Assembly (NCBI GenBank): GCA_002205965.3
Contig: NADL03000705.1
Coordinates: forward strand, 682,001-746,000
DNA length: 64,000 nucleotides
Origin: Kappaphycus alvarezii
Taxonomy: Eukaryota > Rhodophyta > Florideophyceae > Gigartinales > Solieriaceae
Direction: 5' to 3'
The position numbers and the translations under genes were made by a program. Under the pieces are notes generated by a model. The model saw only the letters and a program-made list of their open reading frames with translations. It was not told the DNA's origin and searched no databases. Shown here one piece after another: positions 22,301 to 34,561 of the stretch (position 1 is its first letter; each line of letters starts with the position of its first letter).

Positions 22301-25300
22301 CTGGACTCTTCGACAAATTACACGAATAAAGTCCTTAAAAGTATCAGATTCTACTTACTGTAGCAATGTTTGGTGATTGGTTCCCTGCTGTCGAAATTTT
22401 TGTAACTTTATTTACCATTGCAGATTCTGATTCTGCATTTTCAGCTTTTACACTTACTGCTGAATCTGCTGAATGTTTAATTAAAAATTTTCGAATTTTA
22501 GATCCATTTCAATCGGATCTCGATCATGCAGCTGATATTTGATATTCAGTTTCCCTGTTCCCATATTTCTTGATAACCATCTATTTTTTACTTATTTATG
22601 CTGAATACAATCGTTTGAAACCTTTCCGCAGTGAATATATGTATAAATACGGCCGTTTCAGAAATCGCTTATATGGCAAGGGCGCCATAAATTATTTCAA
22701 GCGCAAAAGAATTTAAGAAAAATAAAGACATTATCGCAAGGAAAGTATGAATGCACAGCTTCGCGCTGCTCAAATTCAGGCATTGCGCTGCAATCTGGTT
22801 TTAATATTTAATGTTTTTATGTCTTCGATGGTTCTTGTCTGGTTGAGTAAGGTGTAACTGCGTCTCAGGGTTATGGGAGCGCCTCAGTCCCTCCTGGGAT
22901 GGAAAGATAGAACTAGAGATGGAGGGAGCTGCTATAGAGCAAATTGAAAAACAGGCATAGGTTCGAGGAGTAAGACGTGATGGCTTGCAACAAGAGCTGG
23001 CGTGATAGAAAAATGCCAGTGACCGCTCGAGGGATCTGGTACCGAAGGGATTTGATATGGACTGGAGGCTACACTAGATTCAAGGGTTATTTCGCGCAGA
23101 GGAATAAGATTCTGAAATACATGCAGTCAGAGGAAGGCAATGCGATCTTTGGAAGGTTGTTTGACATTTACGGCATCCCTGAAAAGATGGATGAGCATGA
23201 GGAAAGCAGCTTAAAAAAAAGGGCCGGGGATGGATTGAAAGAAATGTAAAGGGTTAAGAGCCATGAGCATGATAAATTGGACTGGTAGAAAGAGAAGAGG
23301 AAATACAGGGGATCCGTGGGAATAGCAGGGGGATCATGACGGGGATGGCGGTGCTGAATGAGGCAGGATGGAGATTCGAGGCGGTAGGTGTGAAGGTGAA
23401 TGTGGTTACTGGTTGACTGCTATTATAGCTGTGGTAAATTAAATATTTGAAATATTTTGTATGCAGTAATATTTTAATTGTTTTCCAAATTTCTGCATTT
23501 TCATTTTCTAAAAACGATTTTCATATTTAATTGTAGTCATACATTTGTTTCCTTCTTATTTAAATCTGTTGGAGGGGCATGAATCCGTAAGTTAGCGCCT
23601 GAAGGATTGAAATATGCTCTGAAACGGAAGTGTGCAATGCATTGAGAGCGGATATCGTTAATGTACTGTGTAGGGCGGTACTGCAGGATAACAATAAAAT
23701 TTTATGTTTGGAATTTTTTAAAAACAAATATTTCTGGAAAATTGTTACTGTAAGCCATGAGATGGTTATCACAGGCTGAAGCTCGCCAAAAACGATATAA
23801 GAAAGCTATAAAAAGCTGCTTTTGTAAGTATTCTGTACACGAAAAATACTATAGTAAGTAGTTGTGTAGTTTGCTGCAAAGTCCAGTGAAAAAGATGCAC
23901 TTACAGCAGCTGGAGGCTGCTTATTGTTCTTGAAAAAATTACATCTTCTTCCTTGGAACAGTGTAACGAAAGTGCAAACGACATTTAATAAAACTAAATG
24001 GTAACTGCTTGAAAAAAACGGTCTCTACTCCATGGTACACCTAAGATGATTAAATTCCAGTTCAAGATCAGTGTTGCTACCAAAACTCAACAATATAATA
24101 AAATCACGTTTTCATGACCAATCCAATCAAGTGACTCAATTTACAATCATCCTGAATTTTGTAAACCAGTAACTTTTCCATAATTCTCATTCAACTCACA
24201 GGAAAAAAAATACATTATAGTATTTAAAAATTGTAAACGATTTACATCATCAATTTTGTGAGGTGTGTAATTAAGAAAAACGGTCTCAACGAAATTACAA
24301 TTTTGTCGAAAGTAAACACGAGGAACATCAAACTATATAAATTTGCTATTTTTTATCTAGTGAGTAGCTCTTATATGGTTGTAGAAATATTATGTTAGCA
24401 AATCAATAATATTATTAGAGTAGTGCTACCAATATTACATGATCTGCTGTATTCATTTCCCCTCAAAATTTTTTCAATTCAAAAATGCTTGTGTATAGTT
24501 TTGATCTCGATGATAAAAGCAAGCGCATGTGTCACTTTTTAAAACAAGTGCTGAAATGCCGATTGAAATTTACATTTCAAATGGCTAATCTCTGTGATTT
24601 ACTTCATAGTGACACCAAGACGATTCAAAACCATTTGGTTTATTTATAGAAATACAAACTTGTTTATCAGAGGAATAACAAAATTAAGTTGCCGGAATTA
24701 CAAAATTATCTCTTTTTGCTCTGCAAATATAGAAAAAAGTCTTGTGGTGAATTTTAAAAGTCTCGAAACGAAGCAAATTTTTCACTTGCAACATCAATAT
24801 CTGATGAGAGGCCGAGAAAAGAATAATCCATTAAAAGACTGTTTTTATCTGCTCTGCAAGAAAATTTTCCTTTTTTCTCTTACATACTTTCTAATGAAAA
24901 ATATGATCCAAAATTAGGGTGCAAGCAGGGCGAATAATGTTTGAAATATGCTGCCATTACCTGAAGCAAACGTGAATAATTAGACCGAAGTGACTTATAG
25001 CACGCCGTTTGCTATAAAAATTACTATTTAAGGACAATAAGCCAGGGTGATATTCTCGAAGACTTTTACACGTATCTTTCTTGCAGATTGAGAATTAACA
25101 TCAATTAATATATTTGATAGAAGTGAAAATAATTATGGTTCATCACATATACAATTTATGAAAGGAAAAAAGAAACTTTTAGAAATGTAAGATTTAATTT
25201 TACAAGCAATCCTTTTCGTAAAAATGTCCGAAAATATCCTAAATATATTTCAATTTTCTCAATTTTCTCTTCAAATACATAAAAGTTTAGAAAATCCTAT

Positions 25301-27600
25301 GGATAAATAATAATCGATGAGCAATCCATCCCTTGAGAATCAAATGAAAATTATCGCTCCACAACTAATTTCAGAGGCCATGTAAAAATTGCTTTACATT
25401 ACTTTCCTGTTTATTCTACCTATGAAACGAATGTAGATTAGTAAAAATTAAAATAACTATTATTAATCTTTTCGATTTTATTCATTTACAAATATATTTT
25501 ACAGACTTACAAATTAGTGAGAATAGTATTTTTCAAATAAGTTTTAGGAATATCACTGGGCGGTTAATCTACAGGATACATCCGTTTAGACCTTTTACGT
25601 ATGGTTAGGACTTGTGCATTCCTCCGTAGATACTGAATGCATTACACTTCTTCCAGATCATAATTAAACGTCCGTGTAATTGAAGTGATTTTGTTGACAT
25701 TTATATATCTCAATTTTTTACTATTTGTTACTTTTATATATTTAAAGTTCTTTTATACGAAAAAATCGTCAAATATTCCAATTAGCTCTGAATTAATCAT
25801 TATAAATTAAAAATGTTTTCTACATTACATTATTAGTAAAAAATTACGTTCAGTACTTAAAATAAAAAACAGTACAAAGATTTAGAGAGTTTTGAAACGG
25901 TGTTTTTTCAACTATCATGACCAGCGATTCATCAAACTTTGCGAGAATTTGCATTCAACCTTGGCTTAATTATGTAAAAATATAGTCAAATTAAAACTTA
26001 ATGTTTTAATTCCCCTTTGTGGTACGGGAATAAAGTGGATATCTTCAAAAAATTGGGCTCATAGCGAACGTTTCAAGTAAATTATTAGCGAAAGGTAATT
26101 TACGAAATTACCGTAAAGTTCAGAGCTTCACGTTTTTCAATGTATATTTTAGAATTGACAATTTCCCGTATATTTGAAATTTTTCCATAGAAAAACCCCA
26201 GACTCTTTTTCTTTACGATAATTAAACTTTTTTTAGGAGGAAAGAGATCAGCCAGAGACTTGTGCAGCTCTAAAATTGCTTTTGCTAATTTTGCTTTCAA
26301 TTTTGCAAAAATGTTTACCCCCACTCCACGAAAGCTTCAAAGCAAGCACTAAGTCAACTTTCGTACGATCATTACAAATTGATTCGTGAAAACATTTCTA
26401 TACTCAGAGTCTTGTATATAGTAGCAGGGACATTTTAATTTCACTATATTATGCATAAGATTCAAAATATAAATACTTCATAATCTACACAATCTATACT
26501 GCAGGGAAGTCACTTGAAGTCCGCGCTGATAAGATCAAATTCATCAAATTGCAAAAAAAACAGCTGGTGTAATTTGGTTGTTCCGGATGCATGAGAAGCA
26601 ACTTAAAATACTGTGAGCCGACTTTGTTGTCTAGATAACAACAACATCATGATGTTGTTCAAAAACAATTTGGTATGAAATAGGGGGATTATATGCAGTT
26701 AGCACAGTGCATTTCATAATAAAGTACGAACGACTCCAAAAAATAACAGAAGTAAAAAAACTTTTCCAAATCGAAAAGAGCCCTTGCAAAATATTAACTT
26801 ATCTTCTCATACTTTTTCGCATGGAATGGTACAAGAATGAAGCAGTTGCCCATTTGTGTTTTGGTACGATTGGGCTGAAACAAAAGACTGCCAACCAAAG
26901 TTACTGGTTGGTTTAATTCGGTTGAGTAGACAATAGTTTGTCCAAAGCCATCTTTCACTCCATTTTGCGCTACTTCTAGTTTAGAAAAAGGGTTGCATTG
27001 GTAAAATATCGATTAACACACTAGCAAGAAGTATTGATTTTGGTTTTCTGAAAATTTTCCGCAACAATGTTGCTAAAAATATTAGTTCTACAATTAAAAT
27101 TTTTCTATTTTCGATCATATGATTTGTAGGAATTAAGCATTTTGTTAAACATTGTCTTGCATGGCACGATAGGACAAGATTGTTTACTTGATCTAAAATC
27201 ATACGAAGGTCAATTTTATGCAAACGAGGTTGAGCTCGGGAATGATTCTGTTCCGCTAAAATTTAGGCATTGTGTATTCGATTTGATATTACATTGATGG
27301 AATAGTTTTCAGTAAGATGACTTTCACATATTTTTGCTCAATTATTATACTAAAATTCAATTCAGCTCCACAGTAAGTTACTTTTCTGACTTTTACTGCA
27401 GTTCCTAAGGATTTCACATAATACATTTTTATCCGCGGCAGTGTAGTCGGCTTCTAAAATTTTTTTAATCATGTAAAATTGATGTTCTCGCGCTGAAGTA
27501 TGAAGATATCGAAAATTGACCCTCAAACTTCTACAATAATAAAGTGAGCAGCTACGATTTACGAAGTCAGAATTATTCTAGACCGATAGCGTTAGATACG
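19300..27600. other. AT-rich block with no credible gene
   Basis: About 8.3 kb clearly richer in A and T than either flank, full of T- and A-runs and stop codons in all frames. The longest open frames (24594-24917, 107 codons; 21908-21678; 26324-26100) are rich in Phe, Lys, Asn and Ile and match nothing recognised. A GC-richer island near 22.75-23.4 kb contains a 90-codon open frame (22977-23249, with DLIWTGGYTRFKGYF) that could be a short decayed coding piece, unassigned. The motif TACTGTA still occurs but is sparse. The block may be old transposon-derived DNA or a different compositional domain. Confidence 0.6.
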
Positions 27601-28841
27601 TGGAGCTGGAGACAGTGCTTTTTTAATTCTACCTAGACTCCGTATTTTTAGAGTTCTGTCGAAGCCTCTAGCGCTCTATATGGTCTCAGTGCCACAGATA
27701 CTGCTTATTGTGCGTGTCGGCAATTTTTAGTGCAAATTCCGACTCCTTTCGTCGGTATACTTTACTGTAGCCTCTCTGGAGGCTACACGTGCATTCACCT
27801 GGAGATTTAGAGTACATGCAATTCTACCCACCAGCTTGACGTTGCACGCCTCACTCGACGCGCTACGCTCAATCATCCCAGAGGTAACTCCGCAATGCAC
27901 AGTGACCATCTCCTACAATGTCAAAGTTATGCGACCTACACCAACACGCCAGGTCCCGATAATTCAAGGAGTCAAATTTTCATCAGGACATCGGCTTCCA
28001 ATGGAGGCGCAAGACCGTGTCCGTATTGGTCTAAACCACGCAAAATGCCAATGATCATGAGAATGTCGCAATACAAACACCTGTTTTTAGATTCTTTGCC
28101 GCATTCTTTGCAAAGAAGGTGTACCGAAACGCAGAGCTGTCTAGCCAGGAATATACCACGACCGCGGACATTGATCTCTTCAGTGATGAAGGTTCCGCCA
28201 AATGGTAGTCACAATCGTGAAAATAGTCGCCGTAGACTCACTAATGGCTCTGGTAGACACTATAATTACACACTTTTACGATTAGCACTTGGAAGAAGAA
28301 GACCGAATTTATTTTTGAAGCCGATTCTAAGACTCAATACAAGCGTATGGGTCACATGGATGGCACTCTATGGTCGCAGGTCGGCCAGATTGTCGCAATC
28401 AAGCTATACATATCTCAAAGTTTGAAGAAAACACGCTTCCAACGTCAAGATGAACCTTATCAATAAGTCAAGGATAGCTATAAAAAGGGGAAAACCTCGG
28501 CAAAAAGATTTAGGTCTAGCACACGCAATGGATTTCGAGAAAAATGGAAGACTTCAAATAAAATTAAGAAAGTCGTATCCCCTTCTATAACAAAATATAG
28601 GCCAAACAATAGAACTTCCGAAGTGATTCGTAAATCTCGTCGTTTTATTTTCTCACCATCTCATTCTAGAGAGAAAAGCTTCTACGGAAGTCTCATCAGA
28701 TTAAACCGAATAGTAGTATTGAGTTATGGTACAGTTAGGGTTCATCCGTGCTACTTTGCGGACGTCTCCGGTTGCTAACGCGAGGATCTAGCTAGCGTGG
28801 TAGAGCACAGAGCCTAGGTCTTTTTTTCTGCGAGATTCCAC
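27600..28841. other. unassigned region left of the first MITE
   Basis: GC content rises again here. A plus-strand open frame of 176 codons (27895-28425) and basic stretches beyond it (to about 28700, rich in Arg, Lys and Ser) suggest decayed coding sequence, but no motif was recognised in any frame. The region could be transposon-derived. Confidence 0.3.
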
Positions 28842-29286
28842 CTAGTGTCTATTGGACCGTTGTCCTCATATGAGGACAACTTTTAGCCCTTTTTTTTCAA
28901 TACAATTCTTTTTTACCTCAGCGCATTTCTTGTCCCTCCGCATTAGTTCATGAGTGTAGATGGCCGATCAAAACAAACTTTTCAAGATTATTGACCTCGG
29001 TTAAGCCTAGAGCAATTTTCCCTCACCAGCTTCCGCTCTTCGCAAGAAGTTGTGAAAACGACTACGTTTTGGAAGGAAAAATAGTTCTTATTATCGTGGG
29101 GGTTTCAGAAACGAGGGCGCACGTACAGTAAATTACTGTACTGTAACTTAACATGAAAAACCTGTTTTCCAGTAAAAATTTCGGCCTTCCAAAACATTTA
29201 CCTTTCCAAAATGTAACGGAAACTGTCCTCATATGAGGACAAAGTGTGCCTCATATGAGGACAGAGCATGGTCGTATAGACACTAG
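28842..29286. mobile_element. MITE, copy 1 (445 bp, TIR CTAGTGTCTAT)
   Basis: A non-coding element with terminal inverted repeats: left CTAGTGTCTATTGGACC, right (complement) CTAGTGTCTATACGAC. Just inside the ends lie copies of the 16-bp perfect palindrome GTCCTCATATGAGGAC: one at the left (about 28862-28877) and one at the right (29225-29240), followed by a partial one (29246-29261). A nearly identical copy lies inverted at 52265-52707. The flanks read ATTCCAC on the left and TGGAAT on the right, so the target was itself near-palindromic, and CTAG may be the duplicated target. There is no transposase inside, so it must be moved by a partner elsewhere. Confidence 0.9.
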
Positions 29287-29639
29287 TGGAATGACAAGGG
29301 AAACACAAGGTAGAGTTCAGTTCACTCTCAGGACGAGTTGACCGGGCCTCAGTTGGGGAAAGTACGCTAAGACAGTGACGGCGCGATGGTAACTGAAAGA
29401 AACTAGTACCGGGCGGAGTAAGCGAAAGAAAAAAAGGAAGTAACAAAAGTAGACGGGTTGCTCCCGGGTGGAAAGGAGCTTATCTTTTCATTCACTGAAC
29501 CCGGAGGGATATCACAGTTAAAATATCCACCAAGCCCGCCTTGAATCCGATTTGGCTTCGCACTGGACCCTAATGGTCGTGTAAATGCTGACATCAATTT
29601 CCAAAACTACATACGCATTACACAAAAACCCTACAGTAA

Positions 29640-32580
29640 GTCGTACTGTTACTGTCTTTACCATACGATGTACACCCCTAGGTCTTTTCTACCTTTGCAC
29701 GGCATCCGAACATTACGCAAACATGGACAGCGCACTTGTATCGAACTTTTCTCTTTGGCATGTTTGAGTGGCACATGTGAATGTTGATGGCATCAAGCAG
29801 ATGGCTCAGAACGGTGTTGTGTGTGGTCTCAAGGTAGATGTGCAGCAGAAGCTGGATTTGTGTGACTCATGCGTTGTAGGAAAACGCACGCACACTACCT
29901 CTCCTAAGCAAGGGGGAAACGTGCCAAACACCCACTGGACGTTGTGCACTCGGACGTTTCTGGTCCGATGGAGCATGGCTTATTGGGAGGCTCGCGTTAC
30001 TTTGTCACATTCATCGATGAACAAACCAGGTATTGCTTCCTGTATATGCTTAATACCGAGAAAGAGGTGTTCCGGATGTTTATCAAGTGCCTCAATTTCG
30101 TTTAAAACCAGACTGGCACACATGTGAAGACCATCACGGCACGGTAAAGTGTGCTGCGCGCTCTGCGTACAGACAACGGTATTGATTATGTATCGCACAA
30201 GTTCTCAGCCGAACTTGAACGCCTGGGTGTTGAACATCAGCGAACGGTGCCGCCGTACAACCCACAGCAGAACAGATTGGCCGAAAGTTTAAGCCGAACA
30301 CTAATGGACTTGGGTCGCTCAATGTTGTATCACAAAAAGCTACCCAAGGCCTTCTGGGATGCAACAGTAAACGTTGCTGTGTATGCACGCACTAGAGCGA
30401 CTTGCAAAGCAATGCCGACTAACGTGACAACTTTCGAGCTTTGGAGTGAAAAAAAGCCTGACGTGAGCAATCTGCGAGTGTTTGGGAGCAAATGCTGGTA
30501 CAAGATGGTGGATCATAAGCTGAAGAAGCTAGAGTAACGTGCTAAAAAAACTGTCTTCATCGGGTACACTGTTGGATCACATGGGTACAAGCTGTGGGAT
30601 GAGCAGAGCAAGAAGGTGATAGTGTCATGGGATGTGAGGTTTGACGAACGCAGCTATTTGAATGACATATATGGGCATGAAAATGAAAAATACAATGCTC
30701 ATCCTGATCTTTCAGACAAGTTTGAGTCAACTAGAACCCTAAATCCCTCTTTAATCACTGAACACGAACAAAATGAGGCCTCCTCTCAAAAATTGATGCT
30801 TCCGCACCACCTCCAACAGTTGAAGATGCCCAGTATTCTTGACCAGACCGAGTTGATACATGTTCCCGTTGTGACAAAAGAGCCATGAACGCAGCCCCTG
30901 CGGAGATCCACTCGTGAACGAAAGAAGTCTACCTAGCGGTGGCCGACTCCGCCCTGCTTACTTCCAGTGATGATACTACGGGCTCGTACTCGGACGCAAT
31001 GTCACGTGCTGACTCCAATTCGTGTAAAAAATAAATGAAGAGTGAATACGAGTCTCTGATGGAGCACGGCACATGGGAGTTAGTACTGAGGCCAGCAGAC
31101 AGCAATAATATTTCATGCAAATGGTGATTGTCCAAAAGTACGAGGCGGCTCCATCCGGAGAACTTACGGTGAGTTACAAGGCTCTTGTAGTCGCTCGAGG
31201 GTTCCTGCAGATCGAGGGTGTATAATTCTGTGATACTTATGCACCAGTTGTAAAGTTCACGTCTGTGAGGATGATTCTGTCCATTGCTGCTGTCGAGGAC
31301 TACCATTAGCTCCAAATGGACAAAAAATTGCTTTTTGAACGGTGACCTCGAGGAGACTGTGTATATGGAGCAGCCAGAAGGAATTAAACAGGCAGGGGAC
31401 GAACATCTAGTATGTCGCTCGAAAAAGGCCATCTACGGGTTGCTTCAAGCACCGAGGCAATATTATGCAAAGATTAACTCGTTCCTTGTGCAGGAGATGA
31501 ATCTGAAAGCCAACGATGCAGACGAGTGTGTGTACAATGGAATGGTGCTTGGGTTGGTCGTGATCATTGCTCTGTACGTTGACGACTCGCTTATTGCGAG
31601 TCCAAGTATGGATACATTGAATCTCGTTAAGGCTGAGCTGTCGAAGCGTTTCCGCATGAAGGACCTCAAAGACGTGCGCATTGTATTTGGATTCGAGATC
31701 CGATGTGATCGGCCCAAAGGACTGTTGTGTTTGACTCAGCATGCTTACACGCGCAAGGTTTTGGAACGGTTTGGCATGCTGCAGTCAAAGCCAGTGGTCA
31801 CTCCCAGGGACTCCGGTGTGGATCTCAGCACAACTGAAGAGCCTCTCACACACATCCCATATCGCCAGGTGATTGGGTGTCTAATGTATCTCTCTGTAGC
31901 CATTCGACCGGATATATCGTTTGCATTGTCCAGACTTGCCAAGTATGTAGAGAAGCATGCAGAAATTCACTGGCAGGCACTAAAACGCGTTCTGCGATAC
32001 CTCAACGGTACCCTCTCCTTTGGTCTCATCTATGAATATATCGCAGATATTCAGCCTCATGGTTACGTTGACCCTTATTTGGCAGGCAACGCATCTAGTC
32101 GCAAGTCCACCAGTGGATTCATATTCATGATGTCGATGCTCCAGTTTGTTGGAGCTCGCGTCAGCAGGAAGAAGTTGCACTTTCCAGCGCTGAAGCAGAG
32201 TATGTGAGTCTATGCTCCGGGAGAAGAGAGGCAATCTGGCTGAGGCGACTGTGGAATGGAATCGGCAACGCAAGTGGTCTGCATGTGGACAACTGTTTTA
32301 TGCTATCAGTTGAGCCCACGACTACGTACGTGGACAACCAAGGGTGCATAGATCTCGCTCGAAATGGAGTTTTCAACAAGCGAACTAAATAGATCGATTT
32401 TCGCTTTCACTTCACCCGAGAGGCTCTGCCAGAAAAATCCATCGAGTTACAGTACTGTCCCATTGAAAAAATTATTGCTGACACGCTCACCAAACCACTT
32501 GGTCGTGTGAAAATATAGAAGTTCCGTAGCGACAGCGGCCTCATGCCACTTGACCTCTGAATTAAGTGACAGAGGGGATG
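29640..32580 (+). mobile_element. Copia LTR retrotransposon, plus strand, 5'-truncated and broken
   Basis: Parts in Copia order: GAG-pre-integrase and zinc region (SEHYANMDSAL near 29710-29740, LCDSCVVGKRTH near 29850-29890), integrase core (ALRTDNGIDYVS near 30155-30190, with PYNPQQNRLAESLSRTLMD near 30255-30312), a C-terminal integrase segment with FGSKCWYK near 30480-30503, reverse transcriptase (31140-31900: LYVDDSLIA near 31575-31600, LLQAPRQYY near 31440-31470) and RNase H (SRKSTSGFIF near 32098-32127; ADTLTKPLGR near 32478-32507). No gag or 5' LTR is seen left of 29.6 kb, so the front is missing. A purine-rich AGAGGGGATG at 32571-32580 precedes the putative 3' LTR. It has several breaks and is a fossil. 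Confidence 0.9.
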
Positions 32581-33085
32581 TGTCAGCGCAGGTGCCTGTG
32601 CTGTCACTGAAATATTCCAGGGAGCATGAGCTTTTGGAGGGTGCCTTTGCGAAAGCGCATATGCGCCTCTATGCAAATTCAATGTGAAACTAGCTTGGAT
32701 TGGCTACTGCAAATGTCCATATGCATTGGAGCGCGGACAGTGGCTGTGCAGTAGGTGCCTAGATTGCCACACCCACGTGGCCAACTAGTACATTTCTCCC
32801 AGTCCGAAATGTGTGCTGGGCATCCAGGTAGTATGTGGACACATGAAATAGGTTGAACAACAAGGTACATTGTAACGAGTGGTTGTGAATGAATTGCGTA
32901 TGTTTACGCGCGGGAGGTCTGTTGGCATATGAATTTGTGTTTGTCGCAGTAGTCACACATCTCGCGAATCAGTCACTGTAAGTATTTAACACTGTCGGCT
33001 ATCCGTGTCAGTATTACATGGAATGCAGCATATTGCATTCCCTCTCTGACCCTGAGGAGAGGACACCAACCGCGTGCATTCAGCA
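32581..33085 (+). repeat. putative 3' LTR of the plus-strand Copia element
   Basis: The sequence begins TGTCAGCGCAGG directly after a purine-rich tract and shortly after the end of RNase H, the usual Copia arrangement, and could end at TTCAGCA (33085), giving TG...CA ends. No matching 5' LTR is in the window, so the right boundary is a guess. A second TG start typical of Copia LTRs, TGTTGGAATTAG, lies at 33099 and may be the real junction of another element. Confidence 0.45.
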
Positions 33086-33555
33086 CCTGATGAGGGATGT
33101 TGGAATTAGTACTTAACGCTCGATTTCGCACAGTAAACTGCGTCCGAAGAGGGGAAGGAAAAAAAAATTTTACGGCAACAACCCAGCAACGAAGCGCTAT
33201 CGAGTAGACTACAGATTCCGGGACGTTTACAATCCGGGGTATTGCGTACTTAGCATCGGAGGCTTAGCACCGGTGGTGAAAGCGCACTGTTCGTGCGACC
33301 AGGTTGTAAGGCTGTTGTGTGGAAAGACGTAACTAATTACAGTTCGTAGGCATGAGCTGACATATTTTTGTGCACGGTTTTTGCGCAGTTTGATGAGTTG
33401 TTGTAATCATAGCCATGTTATGTTAGAGTGTGGATGGTTGTATTGAATGTCTCCGGTTGTTGGTTAGGGTTTACAGGGAGTTGGAGTTGGTGCTTGAAGT
33501 GAGTTTGAGTAGTACTTAAGGTGCGACTGCGGTACTCCCAAGTAAATTCCGAGCC
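33086..33555. other. unassigned spacer between Copia 3' end and LINE fragment
   Basis: About 470 bp with no recognisable coding sequence on either strand. It contains TGTTGGAATTAG at 33099 and an A-run near 33170. It may hold remains of an LTR or the decayed 3' part of the neighbouring LINE. Confidence 0.4.
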
Positions 33556-33559
33556 AGAG

Positions 33560-34437
33560 CTGGCGACCTTCTCTTGACTCCCCCATCTTCCTTATCCAAC
33601 CTTTTCTTCCGTTCCTTTACCTATAAGTTCTCCATAAAAGAGGTCGACCCAATAGGCGCACCGAGGAGGTAGATGCCCTTTTTAGAGAAATTCTCACGGG
33701 GTAAGTGACGTAGCAAAGACGATATCTAGTTGACGGGTTGGGACGGCCAGAAAAGGCGTATTTTGGCTGGGTTTAGAAAGAAGCCGCGGTCAGGTTCTTT
33801 GGAGCACAGTATCTCAACTGCCCTTTCTAGCTCCGTTTGGGTGTCTACTAGAGTTCAGTCTTCGGCGTACCAGCAATGGAGGCTTAGATGAGTGGTCTCT
33901 GCTATTGCTTTCGCCAAGGGGTGCACTACCAGGGAGAAAATAAGCATGCTAGCTGGTTCTCCTAGTTGCATTCCGGCTTTTCTGGGGATTTACGGTGTAG
34001 TTGCTGCCGGCAGGATCAGCGAAGGCGTTTGACGCGCGTAAACCATGTTCAAGACCGGCGGAGCGATGGTACCTTGGAGGGCAGCAGATCGATCAGCTGT
34101 TGTCTCGAGAACCGGTTGAATGCGTTGTGCGCATCGACAGAGATGAGAATGTAGGCATCGTTCTCGCCTCGGCTACCTACTTGCCTCCGTGCATCTTGAA
34201 CAATTGAGTCAAGGCCAGAAATGATACCATTGGCGAGTTGCAGCGGGGTGAGATAGTGTCGGGTGTCGTCCAGTGCTTGAGGTAAGATAACTTTCGTCAC
34301 CAGGCGCCGTAACGCTGTCCCAAATGCCATAGGGAGGATCCAATGTAGGTTCTTTGATACTGTGCCAATATTCCGGACAGTATAGATGCACTGCCACTTG
34401 TTTACCTAGTTGCTCGTTGTGCCAATCATGTTTCATG
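33560..34437 (-). pseudogene. LINE reverse-transcriptase fragment, interrupted by a Copia insertion
   Basis: Minus-strand reading: EYWHSIKEPTL near 34365-34330, then GTALRRLVTKVILPQAL (about 34320-34270), LTPLQLANGI near 34250-34220, ILISVDAHNAFNRFSRQQL near 34150-34095, SLVVHPLAKAIAE near 33935-33895, HCWYAED near 33883-33863 and a GFFLNPAK segment near 33790-33767. This is the order of a non-LTR reverse transcriptase: the D-A-x-N-A-F-N block carries the first aspartate, and W-Y-A-E-D stands where Y-A-D-D is usual. The 38987-39120 LTR and the TCATG repeats show that a Copia element landed in its N-terminal part. Stops interrupt it, for example directly after the W-Y-A-E-D box. It belongs with LINEs whose C-terminus carries a restriction-like endonuclease, fragments of which lie at 51.7-53.7 kb. 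Confidence 0.75.
34433..34437. repeat. target-site duplication TCATG, left
   Basis: TCATG directly precedes the left LTR and is repeated exactly at 39121-39125 directly after the right LTR. Five base pairs is the usual Copia duplication length. Confidence 0.85.
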
Positions 34438-34561
34438 TGTAATGGACACACTCTTAAGTCTTCCCTCTCCCATACAGCTGACCGTCGGCGGCGAGTATAT
34501 ATACTTTTATATTACCAATAACCTAGCTTTCTGATTACACTGTAACGCTGTCCTGATGACA
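34438..34561 (-). repeat. LTR, left copy (3' LTR of the minus-strand Copia)
   Basis: Begins TGTAATGGACACAC and ends CTGTCCTGATGACA on the plus strand, with the shared block CTGACCGTCGGCGGCGAGT inside. It matches 38987-39120 along its full length, with scattered differences and a small length difference. At about 124 bp it is short for an LTR. Confidence 0.9.

Noticed and set aside
24594-24917. 107-codon open frame in the AT-rich block
   Set aside because: Phe/Lys/Asn/Ile-rich chance frame with no motif, and its surroundings show no sign of a gene.
28860-28880. GTCCTCATATGAGGAC as a free-standing operator or transcription-factor site
   Set aside because: All clear copies noticed lie at the same places inside the two MITE copies, so they belong to the element.
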